A stretch of DNA of 11,993 nt from Candidatus Roizmanbacteria bacterium. GTDB lineage: Bacteria; Patescibacteriota; Microgenomatia; GCA-001788215; 2-01-FULL-40-14. Positions 5,870 to 11,993 of this stretch are shown in pieces. The stretch spans positions 1 to 11,993 of the forward strand of contig JACQMD010000029.1 in NCBI GenBank assembly GCA_016203755.1, in the 5' to 3' direction. Within the stretch, counting starts at the first letter, position 1; the number at the start of each line of letters is the position of its first letter. Below the pieces are notes generated by a model. That model was not told the DNA's origin and did no database searches. It saw only the letters and a program-made list of their open reading frames with translations. The position numbers and the translations under genes were made by a program.

Positions 5870-7235
5870 AGATCTGATATGCAGCACTGTCACGTAAGAG
5901 ATTATAACGCATAAGAAAATTTTCAGATAACCAGTCCCATTCATACACGACTGGTTTTGTAACAACAATGATGCGGGGTGGCTGCTTTTCAAGCGTAGCG
6001 CGAACTTCTCCGAGCGCATCAGGTCTTTCTAACATATGATAGACCGCAATGTAACGGGTAGCAGGCATACGTGAAGACAATGCATAAATCGAGGTGTTAT
6101 TACTCCATACGAAAACACGCTCATCTGGTAAGGTATAGGTTTGTAAATAAGAAACAACCTCATGTGTGACAGCAACTTCCTGACCAAAGAAAGAAGAATT
6201 TGTAAACTGTGTATAATATCGGGCTAGATAAGAGATTCCGTAGAGCGGATTACCGATAAATTGCACAAGAACGAACAACAATACGGTTGTTAAGATGATT
6301 CCGGCAACCCCTTTTATCTTACTCTTTCCGACAGTAATAGCCGTTAGTAATAAACACATTGCCGGGACAATTTGAATCAGATAATGCAGATAAGGACGGT
6401 TGGAAAGTGTTGCACCGAACAGGGAAAAAGCAACATACAGCAGAATAAAATGTTCTGCTTTATGCAACGGTGAACGGTGTTTCCAGAGATACCCAACAAG
6501 TAGAATTAATGCACTCCATTTAATAAGAAGAAGTAATTTGGAATCGATAAGAAGCTGCCAGGTGGTTGAATAAAAAAAGTTATGAATAAATACCTGTTGC
6601 ACCATCGGCCAAAATCCTCCGACAATCAGCAATAACACACTAACAATTCCCCATGGAATACAAAAACCGCCAATGACTTCGACTAATCTCATCCCCATCC
6701 GTTTGAGCCGTCTTATGTCGCTGGTATAGACAAACCATATGAGGAGTCCAACAAAATCAAACACACTGGGAATCTTAATGAGTGTTGATAACCCTGCCAA
6801 TACGCCGGCAATGACATATCGTTTTTGAAAGAAATAGTAAAAACTCATCAGTGTTGGCAAAATCATAACGATCTCGCCATTAACAATGTTTGCCTCGAGT
6901 AGCGGAGTACCAACCAAAAGAATAAATAATAGCAACACGCCACTGTTAGGAACACTTCCAAAAAGTTGTTTGCTTACTTTCACAAAGTAAACAAAAGATA
7001 ATGCGCTAACAAACAGGGTAATTGCCTTGAGGGCAGTGAGCGTCGGAAACAACCAGGTAAGTAGATACAGTAACGGTGGTTTATTATCAACAATATCCCG
7101 ATATAATACAAACCCCTTCCCCAGTGACTGACCAACGGTTAACGTGATTCCTTCATCTCCATACCAGTATGGTTCGAATAGGGACGGAATCCGCAACAGC
7201 ATGAGCAATAATAAAAATACTACGATCTTTCGCAT
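5853..7235 (-). CDS. GT-C membrane glycosyltransferase (GT39/PMT-2-like)
   Basis: Polytopic transferase of the dolichyl/undecaprenyl-phosphate-sugar-dependent type, which adds a sugar from a lipid carrier on the outer face of the membrane. After the first helix comes PYWYGDEGITL, with the catalytic-type acidic pair DE at residues 27-28 from the ATG used here. DNKPPLLYLLTW (50-61) is the second typical loop. At least eight further hydrophobic helices follow. A soluble C-terminal domain of about 110 residues begins near FFGQEVAVTHEVVSYL and has ERVFVWSNNTSIYALS. The ATG at 7233-7235 is preferred. A GTG at 7253 would overlap the GT2 stop by one base and add six residues. Neither has a Shine-Dalgarno. 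Donor and acceptor cannot be read from sequence. Confidence 0.88.
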   Translation of the reverse strand: MRKIVVFLLLLMLLRIPSLFEPYWYGDEGITLTVGQSLGKGFVLYRDIVDNKPPLLYLLTWLFPTLTALKAITLFVSALSFVYFVKVSKQLFGSVPNSGVLLLFILLVGTPLLEANIVNGEIVMILPTLMSFYYFFQKRYVIAGVLAGLSTLIKIPSVFDFVGLLIWFVYTSDIRRLKRMGMRLVEVIGGFCIPWGIVSVLLLIVGGFWPMVQQVFIHNFFYSTTWQLLIDSKLLLLIKWSALILLVGYLWKHRSPLHKAEHFILLYVAFSLFGATLSNRPYLHYLIQIVPAMCLLLTAITVGKSKIKGVAGIILTTVLLFVLVQFIGNPLYGISYLARYYTQFTNSSFFGQEVAVTHEVVSYLQTYTLPDERVFVWSNNTSIYALSSRMPATRYIAVYHMLERPDALGEVRATLEKQPPRIIVVTKPVVYEWDWLSENFLMRYNLLRDSAAYQIYEYES

Positions 7236-7252
7236 AGAGTGATTTACGGACA

Positions 7253-8737
7253 CTAGACTTTCTCAGTAACACGATATTCCAACCGCTTCCCCAACATCAA
7301 ACGGGTGTGGGCATCAAGTCCGGGGAGCGCTGAGAGGAAAAACGAGACAACCGGTAATGTAATCCATTGAATATACAAGAGTGGTATTTTCCATCGGGCA
7401 AATTCTTGTGGCCGGGGTGGTTTTGACCGGGCGTCCAAGTACACCACCACAAAGAGAAAAACAATACATATGGTCAAAATGAATGAAGAATAAAGAGAAA
7501 GGTTATGTCCGAAAGCAGTCCGGGCGAAATTTTGATTGATAAGCGGGGGAATCGTGGATCCAAGCGTGAGAATAAACCAGTTGGTCGGCCACACAATATG
7601 TGACTCCAAAAGATTGAAAAGCCTCATTGTTTTATCCCACACGGGTACTGTTTTTCGGGTAAAGTAGTTTACGATGACTTCAGGTACGTCTGAAACTCCC
7701 CATGCCCAACGTTTTTGTTGTTCATACTGGTTAATGAGTGTTTTCCAAAAACTGCTCGATTGTGCAGCCTGCACGAGTATGGGAAGAAAAATAGGAACTA
7801 CCCGAACTTCTTTTCCTTTATGAAAGTATGTTTTAAAAAACATGTGATAATCTTCCGGGATCACCCGTACACCCCAGTATCCTACTTCCTTGGCCGTTTT
7901 GAGAGAAAGCGTATAGGTAGAAAAATTGATCAGTCGACTATCCTGGGAAAGAAGCGAGAGATTGAAAATACTACTAATCGTATTAAGCACTCTTCCCGGC
8001 AACGGTATGCTCCAGATATTTGAATAAAACATAATGCTTGCCTGGTAAAAATGAAATTCACGAAGCGGATCGGACAAAAACCGGTAGGTCAGGTAGGAAA
8101 AATACTTCGGATGAAGGAGCGCATCAGCATCACACGACGTTACGGTGATATATGAAAGATCATACCCCAAACGCTCAAACGAATCAACGCATGCTCGTGC
8201 TGCATAGGCCATATTGGAAGATTTACCTGCCACTTCCCCGGGTGTCAACCCATGAGTGGTAACCCAAAAGTGCGCAAAACGACTTTCAAATTCTTTTTTG
8301 AGCCTTTGTACAGTCTCCTTTGCCATTTCATCGCGCACTTCTGTTGCCAGACAGATACTGATTTGTGTGTGAGGGAAATCCTGTTTGAGAATCGTTTCTA
8401 TCGTTTGGCGAAGCACATGGATTGGCTCCTTATATTCAGGGATAATCACCAGGTGATGAACTTTTTCAACATCTTTCTTTTTCTTCACCAAGGTAAACCA
8501 GTCCACGCGAACGTGTGCTGTTAAGGTAAGATACGCACGCAATGCATGAAATGCCATAAATGCGGATTTATAAAACCAGTACACCACAAAAAATACGACA
8601 AAATACGCAACAACTGCCGGATGCGAAAACGAGAGCCATATCGGCATTGTGATAACTGCCCATGAAATGGCGGGGATGAGAATTTCGAAAAATCGTTTTA
8701 TCCCCTCAGGATAGCGTTCAAAGAATGATTTCACCAT
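7253..8737 (-). CDS. Processive-type membrane glycosyltransferase family 2
   Basis: Inverting sugar transferase with a cytoplasmic GT-A domain between membrane helices, related in layout to cellulose and hyaluronan synthases. Two N-terminal helices lie at about 18-36 and 41-66. The catalytic domain starts at VHHLVIIPEYKEP (93-105). It contains GKSSNMAYAAR (171-181), the metal-binding DAD in SCDADALLHP (201-210), the catalytic-type acidic motif PEDYHMFFK (294-302) and QQKRWAWG (340-347), equivalent to the Q/R-x-x-R-W motif of processive enzymes. Three helices follow (about 383-400, 414-434, 450-472). It is 494 residues long and looks intact. It is the first gene of the cassette after the 8741-8850 hairpin, with no Shine-Dalgarno. 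Polymer length and sugar are unknown. Confidence 0.87.
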   Translation of the reverse strand: MVKSFFERYPEGIKRFFEILIPAISWAVITMPIWLSFSHPAVVAYFVVFFVVYWFYKSAFMAFHALRAYLTLTAHVRVDWFTLVKKKKDVEKVHHLVIIPEYKEPIHVLRQTIETILKQDFPHTQISICLATEVRDEMAKETVQRLKKEFESRFAHFWVTTHGLTPGEVAGKSSNMAYAARACVDSFERLGYDLSYITVTSCDADALLHPKYFSYLTYRFLSDPLREFHFYQASIMFYSNIWSIPLPGRVLNTISSIFNLSLLSQDSRLINFSTYTLSLKTAKEVGYWGVRVIPEDYHMFFKTYFHKGKEVRVVPIFLPILVQAAQSSSFWKTLINQYEQQKRWAWGVSDVPEVIVNYFTRKTVPVWDKTMRLFNLLESHIVWPTNWFILTLGSTIPPLINQNFARTAFGHNLSLYSSFILTICIVFLFVVVYLDARSKPPRPQEFARWKIPLLYIQWITLPVVSFFLSALPGLDAHTRLMLGKRLEYRVTEKV

Positions 8738-8740
8738 AAT

Positions 8741-8850
8741 GCGATACGAATGACCGGCCTCGCTGCATGGCGGGCACGAATCTTCATGCGAATGTCACGA
8801 ATAGTGTTAATAATTCGTATCATTCGTATGCATTCGTGTATTTGTATCGC
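8741..8850. repeat. 110-base nested inverted repeat built from CGAAT words
   Basis: Four stems nest in order: GCGATACGAAT (8741-8751) with ATTTGTATCGC (8840-8850); CACGAAT (8775-8781) with ATTCGTG (8832-8838); CATGCGAATG (8785-8794) with CATTCGTATG (8821-8830); and ACGAAT (8797-8802) with ATTCGT (8813-8818). The closing loop is AGTGTTAATA. The first and third stems each have one mismatch that could be a G-U type pair. A GC-rich 23-base bulge (8752-8774) lies on the left arm. The structure fills nearly the whole metG-GT2 gap. A T-run follows on the plus strand (8851-8856), but no plus-strand gene would need a terminator there. Confidence 0.78.
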
Positions 8851-8855
8851 TTTTT

Positions 8856-10286
8856 TCATTCTAGTCGAGGGAAGAGCGGATTGGAAGAGTGAACTTTACT
8901 GGAAAATTGGTTGAGAACTTTCTCTGCGGTTGAGGGAAGGAAAGGTTGAAGTAACATCGCTATCTCAACAACACATTCACTGAGATGATATATATCAGTT
9001 AAGTGTTTTTCCCCTGTTGTTTCCCATGGTTTTGTTTCATTAATATACCGATCTGCTTCAGAAATTTTCTGCCGGATAAATTCAATCGCTTCATTTAAAC
9101 GATATTCCTTTAGAAAAGTATGAAATTGTTCGTATTTTGTATTTCTTATTTGGATCTTAGGATCTTTGGATCTTTGGATCTTCGACTTTTCCGCAAGTTT
9201 TGCAACTCTCGCAACCAGATTCCCTAATCCATTTGCCAAATCTGCATTATAGAGTTCCTTAAACCGCCGTTCACTAAAATCCCCATCCCCATGGGTGGGA
9301 ATTTCTCGAAGGAGATAATAGCGAACGGGATCAACGCCGTATTTCTCAATTAATGTAAATGGGTCAATAACATTTCCTACTGTTTTGCTCATTTTCTGTC
9401 CTTCAACTGTTATGTATCCGTGAACAAATAATTCTTTGGGTAACGGTAATCCGGCAGAAAGGAGAAACGCGGGCCAATAGACAGCATGGAATCTCGTTAT
9501 TCCTTTTCCAATCACATGCACATCTGCCGGCCACCATTTCTTATAGTACTCATCATCCCACCCGAACCCGATCCCTGATTGATAAATATTAAGCGCATCA
9601 AACCAGACATACATTCTCTGTGTCGGATCGCCCGGAACAGGAACACCCCAGTTTTTTGCCCGCTCGTTCGTTCGGGAAATACTGATGTCCTGAAGCGGCT
9701 GCCCAAGGAATGAAAGCATTTCATTTTTTTTGGACTCAGGAGTTATTTTTAACCGATCAGAACTGATTACATCAACAATCTGCTGATGATACCTTGACAG
9801 CCTAAAAAAGTAATTTTCTTCTGATACTTTTTCAAGTTTCTTTCCCGGATGCTCAAAACATTCACCTTTCTCATTAAGTTCGCTCTTTTCATAAAATGTT
9901 TCACATCCCACACAATACAACCCTGTATATTTCTTGTTGTAAATGTCGTGTTTGCAAAGCTCCCACAACTTCTGACTTGAGGGAAAATGGTGCTTATGAT
10001 CAGTCCCTTTTTGAAACCGGTCAACCCGAACATTAAGCGCTTTCAGAAGATCTTCAAAACGGCGGGCATTCTCATCGATAAATTCCTGTACCGGCTTTCC
10101 CTCTTTTTCAGCTGCCTGGACATTTTTCAAAGCATTCTCATCGCTTCCGGTAAGCAGTAACACATCTTCACCAACTAACTGGTGATAGCGGGCAATCGCA
10201 TCTCCCTGTAAAAATTCAAGTGCATGTCCAATATGCGGCTTCCCATTGACATAGGGAATAGCGGTGGTTATGTAGAATTTGTTCAT
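8856..10286 (-). CDS. metG: Methionyl-tRNA synthetase
   Basis: Class Ia synthetase that charges tRNA-Met in the cytoplasm. The HIGH motif is PHIGHA (17-22) and the KMSKS-type motif is KMSKT (298-302). GSDEN (47-51) is also typical. The connective domain has one zinc knuckle with C125, C128, C143 and H146, and the second knuckle of the E. coli type is absent. The anticodon-binding helical domain contains NETKPW (416-421). At 476 residues it lacks the C-terminal Trbp111-like tRNA-binding extension, as in many minimal MetGs. Residues about 367-386, between the catalytic part and the anticodon domain, are basic, low-complexity sequence encoded by an octamer repeat array. The gene lies 27 bases after the Nudix gene and is probably cotranscribed with it. 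The start ATG has no Shine-Dalgarno. Confidence 0.97.
   Translation of the reverse strand: MNKFYITTAIPYVNGKPHIGHALEFLQGDAIARYHQLVGEDVLLLTGSDENALKNVQAAEKEGKPVQEFIDENARRFEDLLKALNVRVDRFQKGTDHKHHFPSSQKLWELCKHDIYNKKYTGLYCVGCETFYEKSELNEKGECFEHPGKKLEKVSEENYFFRLSRYHQQIVDVISSDRLKITPESKKNEMLSFLGQPLQDISISRTNERAKNWGVPVPGDPTQRMYVWFDALNIYQSGIGFGWDDEYYKKWWPADVHVIGKGITRFHAVYWPAFLLSAGLPLPKELFVHGYITVEGQKMSKTVGNVIDPFTLIEKYGVDPVRYYLLREIPTHGDGDFSERRFKELYNADLANGLGNLVARVAKLAEKSKIQRSKDPKIQIRNTKYEQFHTFLKEYRLNEAIEFIRQKISEADRYINETKPWETTGEKHLTDIYHLSECVVEIAMLLQPFLPSTAEKVLNQFSSKVHSSNPLFPRLE
9151..9182. repeat. Four tandem octamers inside metG
   Basis: TGGATCTT, AGGATCTT, TGGATCTT and TGGATCTT follow one another without gaps. 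Because eight is not a multiple of three, the copies are read in shifting frames on the minus strand and give the residues KIQRSKDPKIQ. The adjoining bases (about 9127-9150) encode RNTKYEQ and contain TTCGTATTTTG-like words similar to the intergenic repeats. The reading frame stays open throughout. The word matches the GATC-centred octamers in the hrcA leader. Confidence 0.8.
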
Positions 10287-10313
10287 GGGGTTATTGTACC
10301 ACGCACGAAGTAA

Positions 10314-10874
10314 TTATAGGGAAATTTCCTTGTTGTCTATTTTTGCTTTTAGTAACAAAACTGCCAAACTGCTTCCCAGTGCAACAATTTTATTATTGAC
10401 TGCTAAATCGATTGCTTTGTCGTAAGAAACTAGTTCAATTTTAATTTCTTCAAAACCTCTTGTTCCCCGGTCAAGATGTTGTTTTGTCTTTGTCAGATCT
10501 GAAGAAAAGTATAGGTGAATTTTCCTGTTTAATTGCCCGTATGTTTCGTAAAATGAACCGAGAGAATACAATCTGCCACAGATATATCCCGTTTCTTCCG
10601 TGAGTTCACGCCGCGCACCATCTTCAGGTTTTTCATTGTTGTTAATACTTCCTGACGGAAATTCAAGTACGGTATCACCCACGAGATATCGGTATTGTCG
10701 AATCATCACCAATTTTTTGTCTTTGGTCATGCCAACTACCATCGCTGAATCGCCACTCTCCCAATAGATCCACTCTTTAATTTCTTTATTGGGGAGTTCA
10801 AGTATGTCTTTTCTTATCTTGAAATGTTTTGTGTCAATAATAAGCTGTGATGTTATTCGCTTCCAGTTTCTCAT
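10314..10874 (-). CDS. Nudix hydrolase, ADP-ribose pyrophosphatase-like
   Basis: Cytoplasmic hydrolase that cleaves nucleoside diphosphates linked to another group; ADP-ribose or an NDP-sugar is the likely substrate by family resemblance. A complete Nudix box, G-x5-E-x7-REUxEExGU, starts at G75 and contains E81 and RELTEETGY (89-97). The metal-binding glutamates E90, E93 and E94 are present. VLEFPSG (69-75) just before the box resembles the E-x-PAG segment of ADP-ribose pyrophosphatases. RQYRYLVG (59-66) is also typical. The 186 residues match the family size. It is the first gene of the minus-strand run that continues with metG. An AAAGAAG shortly before the ATG may be a weak ribosome site. 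Confidence 0.92.
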   Translation of the reverse strand: MRNWKRITSQLIIDTKHFKIRKDILELPNKEIKEWIYWESGDSAMVVGMTKDKKLVMIRQYRYLVGDTVLEFPSGSINNNEKPEDGARRELTEETGYICGRLYSLGSFYETYGQLNRKIHLYFSSDLTKTKQHLDRGTRGFEEIKIELVSYDKAIDLAVNNKIVALGSSLAVLLLKAKIDNKEISL

Positions 10875-10892
10875 AACTTCTTTCGCTATAGA

Positions 10893-10920
10893 TTGATAAG
10901 TATAATTTCTATAGTATACT
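10893..10920 (+). promoter_or_regulatory. Sigma-70-like promoter for the SAM hydroxide adenosyltransferase-like gene
   Basis: TTGATA (10893-10898) and TATACT (10915-10920) are separated by 16 bases. Initiation about seven bases after the -10 box would fall near 10927, only a few bases before the ATG at 10931. The mRNA would be almost leaderless, fitting the lack of a Shine-Dalgarno. The -10 box lies in a perfect 12-base palindrome, ATAGTATACTAT (10911-10922), so a TATACT also faces the Nudix gene (minus strand 10913-10918), with TTGATA at 10938-10943 after a rather long 19-base spacer. Confidence 0.5.
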
Positions 10921-10930
10921 ATCTCTTTCT

Positions 10931-11740
10931 ATGTTCGTATCAATCATTACAGACTGTTGTGATGACAATGCACTCAACCGTCAGGCAGTACGGTACATGA
11001 GCTATCTGAATAGCCCCATTTCAAAAATAGGGTTAACGTTTTACGCCTCAGAAGGAAACGGAGAGCTCGAAGCCGCAGGGAATCTTATTGACACGCTTGA
11101 TGCAACAGATGGTCAAAAAGGGCTTGTTGTGGTCAATACTGCTCACCGGGATGGTAAAGGGAAAAAATGGCCAAACGGTACGCCCTTCGGATATTTCCAT
11201 TATAAAGACACGCTTGTCATTGCAACCATTGATGGCTCCTGCCTTTCACTCGTAAAAAAACTGCAGCTTACGAAGAAAATTAATCTTCTTGATGTTCCGA
11301 CGGTGATTGATCGAATGATTGTGCAGGGAAATTACCCGAAAGAATATAGAAAACTCGTTGTTGACAGCCAGTTTAGAAGCTATGAATTCGTCCCCCGTAT
11401 TGCCAAATGGCTCATGAATGGTATTGAGTTGCCGTCTGAAAAATATTCGATTGATAAAATTCCTGATGCTCCGAAGGCAATTTGGTGGGTAGATAATTTC
11501 GGGAATACCGTTACGACACTATTGCCGGAAAACATTGGACATAAACCCGGAAAGAAAATAAAGACTATGTATGGAGAAATCGTGTGCTACGATCGATTGA
11601 AAGATGTACCCAATGGTGAGGCAGGACTTATTATCGGCAGCTGGGGAATTGATAATAGACGCTGGGTAAGCCTCGTCATCCAGGGAAAAAGTGCAGCAAA
11701 AGAATTTGGGATAACATCGGGGAGTGCTCTCTTTGAATAA
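10931..11740 (+). CDS. SAM hydroxide adenosyltransferase / fluorinase-superfamily protein (DUF62-like), divergent
   Basis: Family members split S-adenosylmethionine using water (or, in special members, halide) to give adenosine and methionine. The 269-residue protein opens with FVSIITDCCDDNALN, corresponding to the family's N-terminal TDFG...D segment. VVVNTAHRDGKG (66-77) and TLVIATIDGSCLSLV (94-108) occupy the places of the usual VVDPGVG and PDNG segments. WWVDNFGNTVTTL (185-197) matches the C-terminal IDxFGN motif. Both domains are present, but several signature residues differ, so the reaction may not be retained. It is divergent from the Nudix gene and converges on the GH130-like gene with one base between stops. 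The assignment is by motif reading only. Confidence 0.7.
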   Translation: MFVSIITDCCDDNALNRQAVRYMSYLNSPISKIGLTFYASEGNGELEAAGNLIDTLDATDGQKGLVVVNTAHRDGKGKKWPNGTPFGYFHYKDTLVIATIDGSCLSLVKKLQLTKKINLLDVPTVIDRMIVQGNYPKEYRKLVVDSQFRSYEFVPRIAKWLMNGIELPSEKYSIDKIPDAPKAIWWVDNFGNTVTTLLPENIGHKPGKKIKTMYGEIVCYDRLKDVPNGEAGLIIGSWGIDNRRWVSLVIQGKSAAKEFGITSGSALFE

Positions 11741-11741
11741 C

Positions 11742-11993
11742 TTACGTCAATTTGTTGAGTAACTTCTTAAACTCAATTGTCGCGACAGCCGTATATTTAT
11801 CCGCTCCGCCATAGTACACAAATAACGTTTCTCCAATGAGTATGACGCCACAGGGGAAAACCGTGTCGGGTCGGTCTCCTTCTACTTCATACGGAGCAAC
11901 TGGTTCAAGAATAGGCTCGTCTAGTCGAGATAACACATGATCCAAATCGGTTACGTCAAGAAGCACTGCGCCGACGCGATACTTATTATCCTG
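11742..11993 (-). CDS. GH130-type glycoside phosphorylase, C-terminal end only (runs off the right edge)
   Basis: The frame is open from the window edge to a TAA at 11742-11744, giving 83 residues of a longer protein. YRVGAVLLDVTDLDHVLSR, then EPILEPVAPYE, VFPCGVILIG and LFVYYGGADKYTAVATI form the C-terminal part of the five-bladed propeller of GH130 beta-mannooligosaccharide and beta-mannoside phosphorylases, which cleave mannosides with phosphate. VFPCG and YYGGAD are highly characteristic. An internal GTG at 11966 is not the start because homology continues upstream of it. Substrate and length cannot be judged. Confidence 0.85.
   Translation of the reverse strand, partial: QDNKYRVGAVLLDVTDLDHVLSRLDEPILEPVAPYEVEGDRPDTVFPCGVILIGETLFVYYGGADKYTAVATIEFKKLLNKLT

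Noticed and set aside
5870..6019. N-terminal extension of the small membrane protein to an ATG at 6019
   Set aside because: It would overlap 167 bases of the GT39 coding sequence; the added residues lack protein-like features, and ATG-AAT-ATG at 5863-5869 gives a natural start.
8738..8855. Possible tRNA or small RNA gene in the metG-GT2 gap
   Set aside because: No cloverleaf, T-loop or CCA-like features; the gap is explained by the nested CGAAT inverted repeat.
8840..8856. Intrinsic terminator on the plus strand (stem followed by six T)
   Set aside because: No plus-strand gene ends here, the stem is far from its partner arm, and the T-run belongs to the metG end region.
9151..9182. CRISPR-like array in metG or in the hrcA leader
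   Set aside because: Units are eight bases with no spacers and no cas genes are nearby; these are simple tandem repeats.

Overview
The window looks like a chromosomal segment of an uncultured bacterium of the Candidate Phyla Radiation (Patescibacteria), most like the Microgenomates lineage. This placement is inferred from gene content and style. The genes are compact and often overlap or abut. HrcA is very short. The WecA/MraY-like enzyme has an altered active-site motif that I associate with these bacteria. Most start codons lack a clear Shine-Dalgarno sequence. Gaps between genes are filled with short iterated words. TGA is used as an ordinary stop (hrcA, metG, the GT4 gene), which argues against the recoded Gracilibacteria and Absconditabacteria.

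Positions 1-3566 hold a heat-shock operon on the minus strand, transcribed from high to low coordinates. A CIRCE operator and promoter region (about 3529-3566) is followed by a 38-residue relic of the C-terminus of an Hsp20 chaperone, an octamer-repeat leader, then hrcA, grpE and dnaK. hrcA and grpE share an ATGA overlap. grpE and dnaK are separated by a hairpin-rich gap. HrcA should repress the operon through CIRCE, while GrpE and DnaK form the exchange-factor/chaperone pair. No dnaJ is visible; it may lie beyond position 1.

Positions 3613-4458 (plus strand) carry a membrane-anchored exported protein with two PEGA domains and an SH3b domain, read divergently from the heat-shock operon. Its 3' end overlaps, tail to tail, a minus-strand glycoconjugate cassette at 4414-8737. 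In transcription order that cassette holds a membrane GT2 glycosyltransferase, a GT-C (GT39/PMT-like) transferase, a small three-helix membrane protein of unknown function and a WecA/MraY-like sugar-phosphate transferase. Together they suggest synthesis of a polyprenol-linked surface glycan. This is inferred from families; no substrate can be read from the sequence.

Positions 8741-8850 are one long nested inverted repeat built from the word CGAAT. Upstream on the minus strand lie metG (methionyl-tRNA synthetase, with an octamer repeat array inside its coding sequence) and a Nudix hydrolase. A divergent promoter region separates the Nudix gene from a plus-strand gene of the SAM hydroxide adenosyltransferase/fluorinase superfamily (10931-11740). 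That gene converges, with one base between stops, on the C-terminal end of a GH130-type glycoside phosphorylase running off the right edge.

The least ordinary signals are the CIRCE element fused to an hsp20 relic, the HrcA lacking about 100 residues, and the short-word repeats, which form hairpins between genes and also occur in frame inside metG.
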